From: Catenulispora pinisilvae
GTDB lineage: Bacteria > Actinomycetota > Actinomycetes > Streptomycetales > Catenulisporaceae
DNA: 32,154 nucleotides
Direction of reading: 5' to 3'
Assembly (NCBI RefSeq): GCF_015356865.1
Contig: NZ_JAAFZA010000111.1
Coordinates: 1-32,154, forward strand
Shown here: positions 14,894 through 23,824 of the stretch, piece by piece
Layout of the letters: the number at the start of each line of letters is the position of its first letter
Position numbering within the stretch: the stretch's first letter is position 1
The notes under the pieces: model-generated
Database searches by the model: none
What the model was told of the DNA's origin: nothing
What the model saw: only the letters and a program-made list of their open reading frames with translations
Position numbers and translations under genes: made by a program

Positions 14894-16072
14894 TCACTGC
14901 CCACCGCTGTGCAGGGACGCCCCACCGTACTCGATGTCGGCCCGGAAATCGTTCATGCCGTCCATCGGGACCCGGGACGCGCCGCGCTCGGCGATCTCCC
15001 GGGCCGCGTCCCGGTAGGCGATGGCGCCGGTCGACACCGGGTCCCACGTCATCACGGTCTGGCCGTACGACGGCGCCTCGGACACCCGCACCGAACGCGG
15101 GATCGCCGAGGACAGCACCTCGTTCGGGAAGTGCGTCCGCACCTGCTCGGCCACCTCGGTCGACAGCCGGGTCCGGGAGTCGTACATGGTGAGCAGGATC
15201 GTCGACACGTGCAGCTCGGGGTTGAGGTGCCCGCGGATCAGCTCGATGTTGTGGAGCAGCTGGCTCAGACCCTCCAGCGCGTAGTACTCGCACTGGATCG
15301 GGATCAGCACCTCGGCACCGGCCACCATCGCGTTGACCGTCAGCAGGCCCAGCGACGGCGGGCAGTCGATGAGGACGTAGTCCATCTTCTTCTGGTAGGC
15401 GGACAGTGCCTTGCCCAACCGGTTCTCCCGAGCCACCATCGAGACCAGTTCGATCTCGGCACCGGCCAGGTCGATGGTCGCCGGGCAGCAGTAGAGATTG
15501 GGGATCTCCGGGACCTGCTGCACGACCTCGTCCATCGTGTAGCGCTCGATGAGGACGTCGTAGACCGAGGGCACGTCGGCGTGGTGCTCGACCGACAGCG
15601 CGGTGGACGCGTTGCCCTGCGGGTCCAGGTCGATCACCAGTACCGAGGAGCCGGCCTGGGCGAGCGAGGCGGCCAGGTTGACCGTGGTCGTGGTCTTGCC
15701 GACGCCACCCTTCTGGTTGGCGACGACCAGCACTCGGGTCTTGTCCGGCTTGGGAAGCCGGGTGACTCCGGACAGCGCTTCTATGGCGGCGGCGGCTTGG
15801 CGGGCGATCGGGGTGTCCGAGTCGTCGGCGACGGAGGGACCCTGGGCGGGAACGGAAGAAGACGGCATGTGCGATACCTGAAGGGGTGCAGAGGGAGTGG
15901 CTCCCGCGGGAACGTGTCCGGACTCGTACTCGAGGTCCACCGGCGGCGTGGCCATCACGTCGGTGGTCCCGGCGGGGTAGTAGGGCTCGTCGTTCAGGCT
16001 GTCCACCACTGACTGCGCGAGCAGCGGGTCGACCCCCTGGTGCTCTCGGTGTTCATTGCCGGGTGCGGCCAC
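14894..16072 (-). CDS. parA: Chromosome-partitioning ATPase ParA
   Basis: ParA is a nucleoid-bound Walker ATPase that segregates ParB-parS complexes. The 392-residue protein has a ~110-residue hydrophilic N-terminal extension before the ATPase core. The deviant Walker A box is KGGVGKTT (121-128), followed by VLVIDLDPQGNAS (144-156), the Walker B-like YVLIDCPPSLG and the SILLTMYDSRTRLS region. The GTG start at 16072 has AGGAG eight bases upstream. N-terminal extensions are usual in actinomycete ParA, and in Streptomyces ParA also contacts polar scaffold proteins. The promoter region upstream (16073-16377) is packed with ParB sites, suggesting autoregulation. Confidence 0.96.
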   Translation of the reverse strand: MAAPGNEHREHQGVDPLLAQSVVDSLNDEPYYPAGTTDVMATPPVDLEYESGHVPAGATPSAPLQVSHMPSSSVPAQGPSVADDSDTPIARQAAAAIEALSGVTRLPKPDKTRVLVVANQKGGVGKTTTTVNLAASLAQAGSSVLVIDLDPQGNASTALSVEHHADVPSVYDVLIERYTMDEVVQQVPEIPNLYCCPATIDLAGAEIELVSMVARENRLGKALSAYQKKMDYVLIDCPPSLGLLTVNAMVAGAEVLIPIQCEYYALEGLSQLLHNIELIRGHLNPELHVSTILLTMYDSRTRLSTEVAEQVRTHFPNEVLSSAIPRSVRVSEAPSYGQTVMTWDPVSTGAIAYRDAAREIAERGASRVPMDGMNDFRADIEYGGASLHSGGQ

Positions 16073-16377
16073 GGAAGAACTCCTGTCATGGGACGCGCGA
16101 ATGGCTGTGCTCGCCGAGGCGAGAAGCTACGAACCAACAGTCTGCCGTACTCGCTTCCCCGAGAACGAACGAAGGGCGGAGTTTCGGCGTGAAACACAGC
16201 CTCTTTCGCCAGTTTCCCGTGAAACATCGCCCGGGCCAACCGTCGCGAGCCGGTTTCACGGGAAACATCCGGCGATGTTTCACGGGAAACCGGCTCACTG
16301 GTCCGGCGATCACCGGGGAGCTACGCGCTACCGGCCCCCGCTGTTTCCCGTGAAACATCGACGACCGACGCCCACTC
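16073..16377. promoter_or_regulatory. rsmG to parA gap with four parS-like sites
   Basis: Full sites lie at 16212-16225, 16253-16266, 16277-16290 and 16343-16356. A degenerate copy with a one-base insertion (GTTTCGGCGTGAAAC) lies at 16181-16195. No ORF here is credible. The array sits directly upstream of parA, where bound ParB could modulate parAB expression; I could not define the promoter itself. Confidence 0.8.
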
Positions 16378-17118
16378 TCAGCGCCCGGGCCGCCGGTTCC
16401 GCGGCCGGGACTTCTTCGCGCTGCGAACCTGGATCTCCTCGTCGATCCCGACCCGGATCACCGTCGTCGGCGGGTCCACGATCCCGGCGCCGACCATCTG
16501 TACGCTCCAGCGCGTGGCGCCGAGCTTCGCCAACAGCTCCGCGCTCTCGGCCAGCTCGGCCTCGGCCGAACCGCCCTTGAGCGCCACCATCTCTCCACCG
16601 GAACGCAGCAGCGGGAGCGACCAACCGGCCAGCCGGTCCAACGGCGCCACCGCCCGGGAGGTCACCACCTCGAACCGCTCCTTGCCGGCGAACTCCTCGG
16701 CCCGGCCGCGCAGGACCCGGACGTTCTCCAGACACAGGAGGTCGATCACCTCGTCCAGGAACAGGGTGCGGCGCAGCAGAGGCTCCAGGAGGGTGACCGA
16801 CAGGTCCGGACGCGCCAGCGCCAGGACGATGCCGGGCAGACCCGCGCCGGAGCCGACGTCGCACACCCGGATGTCCGCGGGCAGCAGTTCACCGACCACG
16901 GCGCAGTTGAGAATGTGCCGCTCCCACAACCGCGGCACTTCGCGGGGACCGAGCAGTCCGCGGGTCACCCCGGGGCCGGCAAGGATCTCCGCGTACCGGG
17001 TGGCGTCCGCCGCCCGGTCCCCGAAAACGGACACCACCGCCTCCGGGGCGGGGCCTAGCACCAGATCGGTGGGCTCGCCGCCGCCGGCGACGGCAGGGTC
17101 CGGCGCAGAAGGTCGCAT
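16378..17118 (-). CDS. rsmG: 16S rRNA (guanine527-N7)-methyltransferase RsmG
   Basis: RsmG (GidB) methylates G527 of 16S rRNA using SAM; loss gives low-level streptomycin resistance in several bacteria. The 246-residue protein contains [17 protein letters not shown], the SAM motif [20 protein letters not shown], and [14 protein letters not shown] with [11 protein letters not shown] basic tail ([14 protein letters not shown]) may help RNA binding. The GGAG before the ATG is only two bases away, so the exact start is less certain than the call. It lies between jag and parA in the leftward operon, as in most actinobacteria. Confidence 0.94.
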   Translation of the reverse strand: MRPSAPDPAVAGGGEPTDLVLGPAPEAVVSVFGDRAADATRYAEILAGPGVTRGLLGPREVPRLWERHILNCAVVGELLPADIRVCDVGSGAGLPGIVLALARPDLSVTLLEPLLRRTLFLDEVIDLLCLENVRVLRGRAEEFAGKERFEVVTSRAVAPLDRLAGWSLPLLRSGGEMVALKGGSAEAELAESAELLAKLGATRWSVQMVGAGIVDPPTTVIRVGIDEEIQVRSAKKSRPRNRRPGR

Positions 17119-17154
17119 GTCTCCACTATGTCCCAGCTCGGTCCTGCTCGATCC

Positions 17155-17748
17155 TCAGGCCGACTGTGACAGGGACGGAAGGACGACCACACAGCGGTTC
17201 GGCTCCTCGCCCTCCGACTCGCTGCGCAGCCCGGCGGCCGCCACCGCGTCGTGCACCACCTTGCGCTCGAACGGCGACATCGCCGAGAGCTTCACCGGCT
17301 CGCCGGTCTCGGCCACCTTGCGGGCCGCCTCGGTGCCGATCCGGGTGAGCTCGGAGCGCCGGGTGGCCCGGTGCCCGTCGATGTCCAGCATCAGCCGGGA
17401 CCGCTCGCCGGTCTCCCGGAGCACCGCCAGCCGGGTCAGCTCCTGCAGCGCGTCCAGGACCTCGCCCTCGGAGCCGACCAGGTGCGAGAGCTTGCCGCCG
17501 ACGATGGACACCGAGGCCCGGTCGCCCTCGACGTCCATGTCGATGTCGCCGTCCAGGTCGGCGATGTCGAGCAGGCCCTCCAGGTAGTCGGCGGCGATGT
17601 CGCCCTCCCGCTCCAGGCGGGCGATGCGCTCGGCCGGTGACTCCGGGGCCCGCTCGGCGGGCTTGTCGGCCTGTTCCTGGCCGGCCTGCGGCTCGGCGTC
17701 GGCCAGTTCGGAGGCCTCGGCCTCGGTCACCGCGGTGGTGTCGCTCAT
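17155..17748 (-). CDS. jag: Jag/KhpB RNA-binding protein with R3H domain
   Basis: This 197-residue protein combines an acidic N-terminus (1-45), a KH-like domain (about 50-130, with GGKLSHLVGSEGEVLDALQELTRLA) and a C-terminal R3H domain (about 135-190, ARKVAETGEPVKLSAMSPFERKVVHDAV). KhpB-type proteins bind RNA and affect cell growth and division. The gene is linked to yidC in most bacteria; here it begins 14 bases after the yidC stop. The ATG has GAGGAG about nine bases upstream. Confidence 0.92.
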   Translation of the reverse strand: MSDTTAVTEAEASELADAEPQAGQEQADKPAERAPESPAERIARLEREGDIAADYLEGLLDIADLDGDIDMDVEGDRASVSIVGGKLSHLVGSEGEVLDALQELTRLAVLRETGERSRLMLDIDGHRATRRSELTRIGTEAARKVAETGEPVKLSAMSPFERKVVHDAVAAAGLRSESEGEEPNRCVVVLPSLSQSA

Positions 17749-17762
17749 GCCGTGCGGCTCCT

Positions 17763-18746
17763 CTACTTCTTGCGCTTGCTACGAGTGGTGCGGACCGGCT
17801 GCTGTCGCTGCCTGGAGACCGCCGCCTTGTCCTGGGCGGCGGCGTTGGCCGACGCCAGTTCCCTGGCCGCCTCCGGGTCCTTCGCGATCAGGTCGTGACG
17901 CTTCTTCTCCTCCTTGGCCTTGCGGCGGGCCAGCATCTCCTTCTCGGCCTGGCTGCCGGGCATCGGGGAGTTGCGCAGAGTGTAGAACTGCTGACCGATC
18001 GTCCACACGTTCGTGGTCATCAGGTACAGCACGACGCCGATCTGCACGTTCAGGCTGAAGAACAGCATGCCGAACGGCATGACGTAGAGCATGATCTTCT
18101 GGCTCTGCATCATCGGGTTCGGGACGCTGTTGTCCATGTTGGTGTTCTTGGCCATCATCATGCGCTGCGTCAGGAACTGTGACGTGGCGTAGATGACCGC
18201 CATGATGACCGCGACGACCTGCAGGTTGGTCACCGAGTGCACACCGATCAGGGCCATCTGGGACGAGCTGTGGTGCAGGAAGCTCAGGGACAGCGGCGCG
18301 CCGAAGAAGTTCGCGTGCTGGGCGCTTTGGGCGTCGGTCTTGGACAGCGCCCCGACGGCGTTGCCGGCGGCGACGTGGCTGAGCACCCGATACAGGCCCA
18401 TGAAGAACGGCGTCTGCAGCAGGATCGGCATGCACGAGGCGAACGGGGACGTCCCGTTGTCCTTGTACAGCTTCATCATTTCCTGCTGAAGCTTCTGCTT
18501 GTCGAGCTTGTACTTCTTCTGCAGGGCCTGGATCTGGGGCTGGAGTCGCTGCATGTTCTGCATCGACTTGATCTGCTTACGGAACAGCGGGATCATCGCC
18601 GCGCGGATGGTGATCGTCAAAAAGAGGATCGACAGCACCCAGGACGCCGAGGAATCACTGCCGAAAACCGCCCCGAACGCCCGGTGCCACAGCATCATCA
18701 CGAAGCTGGTGGCCCAGATGATCGGGGAGAGGATTGTGTCGATCAC
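17763..18746 (-). CDS. yidC: Membrane protein insertase YidC
   Basis: YidC inserts membrane proteins into the cytoplasmic membrane, alone or with SecYEG. The 327-residue protein has the Gram-positive form: no large periplasmic domain and about five membrane segments. [19 protein letters not shown] carries the groove arginine. A charged hairpin ([21 protein letters not shown]) and [23 protein letters not shown] follow, with a basic C-terminal tail ending RTTRSKRKK that can contact the ribosome. It has neither a lipobox nor an obvious cleavable signal. The GTG start has GAGGAG upstream and overlaps the yidD stop by four bases. Confidence 0.95.
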   Translation of the reverse strand: MIDTILSPIIWATSFVMMLWHRAFGAVFGSDSSASWVLSILFLTITIRAAMIPLFRKQIKSMQNMQRLQPQIQALQKKYKLDKQKLQQEMMKLYKDNGTSPFASCMPILLQTPFFMGLYRVLSHVAAGNAVGALSKTDAQSAQHANFFGAPLSLSFLHHSSSQMALIGVHSVTNLQVVAVIMAVIYATSQFLTQRMMMAKNTNMDNSVPNPMMQSQKIMLYVMPFGMLFFSLNVQIGVVLYLMTTNVWTIGQQFYTLRNSPMPGSQAEKEMLARRKAKEEKKRHDLIAKDPEAARELASANAAAQDKAAVSRQRQQPVRTTRSKRKK

Positions 18747-19150
18747 GATCGCGCTCCTCGGCTGGACATCAGGTCGGGCCGGACCGCGTCGCGGGCCGGC
18801 TTGGTGGGCAAACCGACCATCTCAGTCCGGTCGGAAGTCTGTGTTGTCTCACCAGGGGAACTCGTCTCGGACGCCGAGAGGTTCCGCGCCTGGCCGTCGT
18901 CTTCGTCGCCCTCAGGACCCCTGGGCTCACGGGGCTTGACTGGATCGTATCCGCCCGCGCTCCACGGGTTGCAGCGCAGCACCCGCCACACGGTCATGCC
19001 GCCGCCCTTGATCGCCCCGTGCGTCTTCACGGCCTCATAGCCGTAGTGGGAGCACGAGGGCTCGAACTTGCACACCGGGCCGCGCCAGTTCACGACCGGG
19101 CTCAGGACGATCTGGTAGAGCCGGATCAGGCCCATCAACACGTACTTCAT
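18743..19150 (-). CDS. yidD: Membrane protein insertion efficiency factor YidD
   Basis: This 135-residue protein has the complete YidD core in its first ~75 residues: [26 protein letters not shown] with the conserved cysteines, and [17 protein letters not shown]. The remaining ~60 residues are a hydrophilic acidic and Ser/Thr-rich tail longer than in the ~80-residue proteins of most bacteria, with no known role. It overlaps rnpA upstream (ATGA, 19147-19150) and yidC downstream, so the three are translationally coupled. Confidence 0.93.
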   Translation of the reverse strand: MKYVLMGLIRLYQIVLSPVVNWRGPVCKFEPSCSHYGYEAVKTHGAIKGGGMTVWRVLRCNPWSAGGYDPVKPREPRGPEGDEDDGQARNLSASETSSPGETTQTSDRTEMVGLPTKPARDAVRPDLMSSRGARS

Positions 19151-19500
19151 CGCAACAGCTTCCGCAGGGCCGAATCCAGGTCGGCGCCAAGGGTCGCCGA
19201 GTCCGCGGTGGCCGCCGCCGGGAGTGCCCGGACCACCAGTCTGGACCCGGCGGGCAGCAGATCCAGCCGATCGCGGACCAGGTGCCGCAGCCGGCGCTTG
19301 ACCGCGGTCCGCACCACGGCCGGGCCCACGGCCTTGCTCACGACGAAGCCCGCCAGCACGGCGGCATCAGCCGCGGCGGGCGGGGGGTCGCTGGGAACGG
19401 CCAGGTGCGCGACAAGGGTGGTCCGTCCGGCACGTCGGCCGCCGCGTACGGCAGCACCGAAGTCCGCCGACCTCCGCATGCGGTGCGCGGAGGAGAGCAC
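19147..19500 (-). CDS. rnpA: Ribonuclease P protein component
   Basis: RnpA is the protein subunit of RNase P, which matures tRNA 5' ends. From the GTG at 19500 it has 117 residues, beginning [25 protein letters not shown]. The RNA-binding RNR-type motif is [17 protein letters not shown]. The length is normal. No good ribosome site precedes the GTG, but it lies 28 bases after the rpmH stop and gives the family N-terminus; the longer frame upstream is antisense-free but runs through rpmH in another frame and is not credible. Confidence 0.88.
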   Translation of the reverse strand: MLSSAHRMRRSADFGAAVRGGRRAGRTTLVAHLAVPSDPPPAAADAAVLAGFVVSKAVGPAVVRTAVKRRLRHLVRDRLDLLPAGSRLVVRALPAAATADSATLGADLDSALRKLLR

Positions 19501-19528
19501 GGCGGGTCGGAAGGATCTGAACCGCGGC

Positions 19529-19666
19529 TCAGGCCGACAGCTCGCTACGGCCCTTGGCACGGCGGTTGGCCAGGATCGCGCGCCCGGCACGGGTCCGCAT
19601 CCGGAGACGGAAGCCGTGGGTCTTGGCACGACGGCGGTTGTTCGGCTGGAAGGTGCGCTTGCTCAC
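19529..19666 (-). CDS. rpmH: Ribosomal protein L34
   Basis: A 45-residue, very basic protein with the full L34 sequence pattern: [19 protein letters not shown], then [15 protein letters not shown] and KGRSELSA. The GTG start has GGAG six bases upstream. It is the first gene of the leftward rpmH-rnpA-yidD-yidC-jag-rsmG series, diverging from dnaA across a 460-base gap, the standard arrangement in high-GC Gram-positive bacteria. Confidence 0.96.
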   Translation of the reverse strand: MSKRTFQPNNRRRAKTHGFRLRMRTRAGRAILANRRAKGRSELSA

Positions 19667-20126
19667 TGGGGGCTCCGCTTTGTTGGTTGGCGCCCTTCAG
19701 GGCGGCGTCACTGCTCGGTATGTCTGTGAAGTGCGGCAACAGGGTCTCGCGCGTAGACGCGCGGCATCGGCAATCGACTTCTCGACCTGCTTACGGTACG
19801 TGGCGCCACCCGGAAGGGTCAAACCCGAGGTGGGCCCGGCCGTCACAGCACTCCTGAGGACTATTATCCACAGGACCACTGTACTTGTGGATAACCGTGG
19901 GGAACCGCTACCGTCAGCGAACCGTCGCCGCCAGGCGGTGTGCGGCATTTTGTCAGGCCCGCTCGGCCCCGGTGGGCGCCGGACCTGTGAAAACGACAGA
20001 TACGACAACCGACGCGGCCGCGCCCGGCCTTATCCACAGCTGTACACAGTTGCTGCGTACGACCTGTGGAAAGCCTGTGGGAAACGTGACGCCGATCCGC
20101 CGGCGCCGGCCAGTGGCGGCAACAGA
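19667..20126. promoter_or_regulatory. rpmH-dnaA divergent regulatory region with DnaA boxes
   Basis: This 460-base gap holds the divergent rpmH and dnaA promoters, which I could not place exactly. Three perfect DnaA boxes are visible: TTATCCACA at 19864-19872, its complement TGTGGATAA at 19886-19894, and TTATCCACA at 20030-20038. The first two face each other 13 bases apart. They suggest DnaA autoregulation, as known in Streptomyces. Confidence 0.75.
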
Positions 20127-21797
20127 ATGGAGCCGCAGGACGTGTCAGACCCGCAAGGCTACACCCCGCTCCCGCATCCGCCGGCCGCCCCCGGCGATGC
20201 CACCGCGCTGTGGCCGCAGTTCCGCGTCCGGGTCGAATCGGACAGCTCCCTGACCAAGAGCGAGCAGGCCTTCCTCATGATCCCGGAGGCCCGGACCGTG
20301 ATCGGCGACACGATCGTGCTCGCGGTGCCTGACGACTTCTCCAAGAACTATCTGGAGCAGCGGCTGGAGCCGATGCTCACCACCCACCTGGCCGCCATGT
20401 TCGGCCCGGACATCAAGTTCAGCCTGTTCGTCGACAAGGCGATGGAGAACACCCCGGGCTCGGCGTCTTCGGCCCCGGCCCCGGCCGCCCCGGTCATCCA
20501 GCAGCTCGCGCCGCCCCCGGCGCACTGGACGCCGCCCCCGGTGACCTCAGCCGGTCCCGAGCAGCCCGTGCCGTCGGCCTTCCACAGCGACCCGCCGGGC
20601 TTCCCCACCGAGCTGCCCCGGGCCTCGGCCGGCGGCGTGGCCCTGCCCCCGCCGCGCATCTCAGAGCCCCCGGTCGAGGAGAGCGACCCGATAGCGGCCA
20701 CTCTGTCCTTGTCCACCGGCAGCCCCGGCGCCCGTTCGTCCACACCGGACGACGGCGCCAAGGCCCAGCAGGCCAAGCTCAATGAGAAGTACGTCTTCGA
20801 GACCTTCGTCATCGGCTCCAGCAACCGCTTCGCGCACGCCGCCGCGGTCGCCGTCGCCGAGGCCCCGGCCAAGGCCTACAACCCGCTGTTCATCTACGGC
20901 GACTCCGGCCTGGGCAAGACGCACCTGCTCCACGCGATCGGCCACTACGCGCGCAACCTGTACCCGGGCACCCGCGTGCGCTACGTGTCCACCGAGGAGT
21001 TCACCAACGACTTCATCAACGCGATCCGCGACGGTGCCGGCAACCACCTGCGCAAGCGCTACCGCGATGTCGACATCCTGATGGTCGACGACATCCAGTT
21101 CCTGGAGAACAAGGAGGGAACGCAGGAGGAGTTCTTCCACACCTTCAACACCCTCCACAACGCCTCCAAGCAGATCGTCATCTCCAGCGACCGGCCGCCC
21201 AAGCAGCTGAACACCCTGGAGGACCGGCTCCGCTCCCGGTTCGAGTGGGGCCTGATCACCGACATCCAGCCGCCCGAGCTGGAGACCCGGATCGCGATCC
21301 TGCGCAAGAAGGCACAACAAGAAGGTCTGAACGCGCCGCCGGAGGTGCTGGAGTTCATCGCCTCCAAGATCTCCACCAACATCCGCGAGCTCGAGGGCGC
21401 GCTGATCCGGGTCACGGCGTACGCCTCGCTGAACCGGGCCCCGGTCGACTTGTCGCTGGCCGAGGACGTGCTGAAGAACCTGATGCCGGACGCCGCGGGT
21501 CCGGAGATCACGGCCTCCACGATCATGGCCCAGACGGCGATGTACTTCGGGATCACCATGGAGGACCTCTGTGGGACTTCCCGCAGCCGGATCCTCGTGA
21601 CCGCCCGGCAGATCGCCATGTATCTGTGCCGCGAGCTCACCGACCTCTCCCTGCCCAAGATCGGGCAGGCCTTCGGCGGCCGGGACCACACCACGGTCAT
21701 GCACGCCGACCGCAAAATCCGCAACCTGCTTCCGGAGCGCCGGGCCATCTTCAACCAGGTCACCGAGCTCACCAACCGCATCAAACAGTCCGGCTGA
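20127..21797 (+). CDS. dnaA: Chromosomal replication initiator DnaA
   Basis: DnaA binds DnaA boxes, melts oriC and recruits the helicase. The 556-residue protein has domain I (about 25-103), a long Pro/Ala/Ser-rich domain II linker (about 105-218), and the AAA+ domain with Walker A GDSGLGKT (258-265), Walker B ILMVDD (317-322) and the sensor [10 protein letters not shown]. The C-terminal DNA-binding domain carries the DnaA signature [15 protein letters not shown]. The long linker is typical of actinomycetes. ATG 20127 was chosen as the first in-frame ATG giving domain I; its ribosome site is poor, and GTG 20142 is an alternative. Confidence 0.96.
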   Translation: MEPQDVSDPQGYTPLPHPPAAPGDATALWPQFRVRVESDSSLTKSEQAFLMIPEARTVIGDTIVLAVPDDFSKNYLEQRLEPMLTTHLAAMFGPDIKFSLFVDKAMENTPGSASSAPAPAAPVIQQLAPPPAHWTPPPVTSAGPEQPVPSAFHSDPPGFPTELPRASAGGVALPPPRISEPPVEESDPIAATLSLSTGSPGARSSTPDDGAKAQQAKLNEKYVFETFVIGSSNRFAHAAAVAVAEAPAKAYNPLFIYGDSGLGKTHLLHAIGHYARNLYPGTRVRYVSTEEFTNDFINAIRDGAGNHLRKRYRDVDILMVDDIQFLENKEGTQEEFFHTFNTLHNASKQIVISSDRPPKQLNTLEDRLRSRFEWGLITDIQPPELETRIAILRKKAQQEGLNAPPEVLEFIASKISTNIRELEGALIRVTAYASLNRAPVDLSLAEDVLKNLMPDAAGPEITASTIMAQTAMYFGITMEDLCGTSRSRILVTARQIAMYLCRELTDLSLPKIGQAFGGRDHTTVMHADRKIRNLLPERRAIFNQVTELTNRIKQSG

Positions 21798-21814
21798 CCT
21801 GCCTGTTCGCTCTA

Positions 21815-21849
21815 AGGTCCCCCGCGCGCCCGGCGCGGGGGACCTTTTT
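21815..21849 (+). terminator. Rho-independent terminator of dnaA
   Basis: A 13-bp perfect stem (AGGTCCCCCGCGC, 21815-21827, with 21833-21845) and a 5-base loop run into TTTTT (21845-21849), 17 bases after the dnaA stop. It insulates oriC from dnaA transcription. Confidence 0.9.
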
Positions 21850-22551
21850 GATGTGCCGCCACGCGCCGGTGACGCGACACGCCGAAGATCGAGAAAACCC
21901 GCGCCTCCCACCTTTCATAGCTCCTTGTCGACTAATGTCCTCACATGTCCGCTTCGAAGCTCTATGTCGCTAAGGAGATGGCGGGAAAAGGTCCGGACGC
22001 ATGACGTTCCACTGGTTCAACTTGTCACCCACATGGCAGATCGCAAGGGTCACGCCCGGCTGGGGAAAAGTCGGGGGAAAACTGGGGATAACCTGTGGAC
22101 AACGCTGTGCGTAACTGAGTGGACGTGTGGATACCAGCGAGTTATCCCCAGAGATGATTTGTTTTCCACAGCTGAATACACAAGCAATGTGGACTAACAT
22201 AATAGGTCTGAGCTGCCCAGAGACCGGTTATCCACAGTATCCACAGGCCCTACTACTACTACGAGAACAGTTAGCTACGTCGGCCGATTTGATCAGTCTC
22301 GGCCCACATCTGTGGAAAACCTTGCGGTCCACTTGTCGGACGTCCTAAGGCGCCGAGGCCGGATTCACTCTTTCAGGGTCCTCTGACAGTGCTTCCCCCG
22401 TTCTCGCCGTTTCCACTCCTGCCGAAGCTCGTTTCAGGCACACTGGAACCTCTCGATCGCCGCGCCGATTCACAGCCTGTGGGTCGCAGGCGGCATGATG
22501 GGACGCTGGTTCCGACGAGCAGCGAGCAAAGCAAGCAGGAGGCGGTGTCCG
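21850..22551. other. oriC: Chromosomal origin oriC (dnaA-dnaN intergenic region)
   Basis: The gap between the dnaA terminator and dnaN is locally AT-richer than its surroundings and carries at least nine DnaA boxes. On the + strand: TTATCCCCA 22142-22150, TTTTCCACA 22162-22170, TTATCCACA 22228-22236, GTATCCACA 22237-22245. On the - strand (as written here): TGGGGATAA 22083-22091, TGTGGACAA 22094-22102, TGTGGATAC 22126-22134, TGTGGACTA 22188-22196, TGTGGAAAA 22311-22319. Perfect consensus copies are 22094 and 22228. The stretch 22171-22215 is AT-rich. Short ORFs in this region are accidental. The dnaN leader occupies the right end. Confidence 0.93.
22228..22262 (+). other. Candidate basal unwinding element: tandem DnaA boxes, GC cluster, TAC repeats
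   Basis: Two abutting DnaA boxes (22228-22236, 22237-22245) are followed by GGCCC (22246-22250) and four TAC repeats (22251-22262). On the other strand these read 3'-ATG ATG-5', which contains the GAT register of DnaA-trios. The order matches the basal unwinding system described in Bacillus subtilis. The functional assignment is inferred. Confidence 0.55.
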
Positions 22552-23745
22552 GTGAAGTTCCGGGTCGAACGCGACGTCCTTTCCGAGGCCGTGGCATGGA
22601 CTGCGCGGTCCCTGCCCAGCCGCCCGGCCGCCCCGGTGCTGGCCGGCCTGGTCTTCGAGGCCGTTGAGAGCGAGGGCGGCGAGGGGGACAACGGTTCGGT
22701 CACGCTGTCCGGCTTCGACTACGAGGTCTCCTCGCGGGCGCAGATCGGTGCCGACGTCACCGAGCCCGGCCGCATCCTGATCCACGGCAAGCTCCTGGCC
22801 GACATCGCCAAGTCGCTACCGAACCGCCCCGTGGAGTTCTCCACCGAGGGCTCCAAAGTTCTCGTCAGCTGTGGATCCAGCCGCTTCACTTTGCAGACCC
22901 TCCCGGTCGAGGACTACCCGGCGCTGCCCACGATGCCGACCGCGACCGGTGCGGTCACCGCCTCCGGCCTGGCCAGCGCGGTCTCCCAGGTGGCCATCGC
23001 GGCCGGCCGCGACGACACCATCCCGATGCTGACCGGGATCCGGGTGGAGATCGAGGGCGAGAAGATCACCCTGGTCGCCACCGACCGGTTCCGGCTGGCC
23101 GTGCGCGAGCTCCAGTGGAAGCCCGAGCAGCAGGACATGTCGGCGACCTCGCTGATCCCGTCCAAGGTGCTGTCCGACACCGCCAAGGCGCTCACCGGCG
23201 GCGACTGGGTCACCCTGGCGCTGTCCGGCGGCGACGCCGGTGAGGGGCTGATCGGCTTCCAGTCCGGTGACGGCGCCTCCAGCGGCGCCAAGGGCTCGCG
23301 CCGGATGACCTCGCGGCTGCTGTCCGGGGAGTTCGTGAAGTACCGCTCGCTGTTCCCGTCGGAGTACAACATCACCGCCACGGTCGAGACCGCGCCGTTC
23401 CTGGAGGCCGCCAAGCGCGTGTCCCTGGTGGCCGACCGCACCTCGCCCATCAAGCTGGCCTTCACCCAGGGCGAGGTGACCCTGGAGGCCGGCGCGGGCG
23501 ACGAGGCGCAGGCCTCGGAGGCCATGGACGCGGTACTGGACGGCGAGGACATCAGCGTCTCGTTCAACCCCAGTTTCCTGCTGGACGGCCTGCAGGTGAT
23601 CGACACGCAGTACGCGCAGCTGTCGTTCACCGTCGCCTCCAAGCCCGCGGTGCTCATGGGCCGACCGGCGTTGGACGCCCCGCCGCAGGAGGAGTTCCGT
23701 TACCTGATGATGCCGCTGCGTGTCCCGGGTCAGTCCGCAGGCTGA
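22552..23745 (+). CDS. dnaN: DNA polymerase III beta sliding clamp
   Basis: The clamp encircles DNA and tethers the replicative polymerase. The 397-residue protein begins KFRVERDVLSEAVAWTARSLPSRP and contains PVLAGLVFEAV, GRILIHGKLLADIAKSLP, the second-domain segment MLTGIRVEIEGEKITLVATDRFRLAVREL and the C-terminal YLMMPLRVPG. A Gly/Ser-rich insertion (about residues 225-262) makes it somewhat longer than the 370-residue norm, as in other actinobacteria. GTG 22552 follows AGGAGG (22537-22542) by nine bases; the longer upstream frame is not needed. Confidence 0.96.
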   Translation: MKFRVERDVLSEAVAWTARSLPSRPAAPVLAGLVFEAVESEGGEGDNGSVTLSGFDYEVSSRAQIGADVTEPGRILIHGKLLADIAKSLPNRPVEFSTEGSKVLVSCGSSRFTLQTLPVEDYPALPTMPTATGAVTASGLASAVSQVAIAAGRDDTIPMLTGIRVEIEGEKITLVATDRFRLAVRELQWKPEQQDMSATSLIPSKVLSDTAKALTGGDWVTLALSGGDAGEGLIGFQSGDGASSGAKGSRRMTSRLLSGEFVKYRSLFPSEYNITATVETAPFLEAAKRVSLVADRTSPIKLAFTQGEVTLEAGAGDEAQASEAMDAVLDGEDISVSFNPSFLLDGLQVIDTQYAQLSFTVASKPAVLMGRPALDAPPQEEFRYLMMPLRVPGQSAG

Positions 23746-23824
23746 CCGGGCAAGCACACGCTGCGCGCTCACCGTAAGGTCGGTCCTGACACAATCAGGT
23801 GACGGAACAATCAAGGGGAAGACC

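Noticed and set aside
14872..14925. Upstream ATG for ParB
   Set aside because: It would overlap parA by 32 bases; GTG 14871 has a well-spaced ribosome site and restores the family N-terminus.
16181..16195. GTTTCGGCGTGAAAC as a further parS site
   Set aside because: A one-base insertion changes the half-site spacing, so it is counted only as a degenerate copy.
22127..22348. Rightward ORF within oriC
   Set aside because: It runs through the DnaA boxes and has no ribosome site or coding character.
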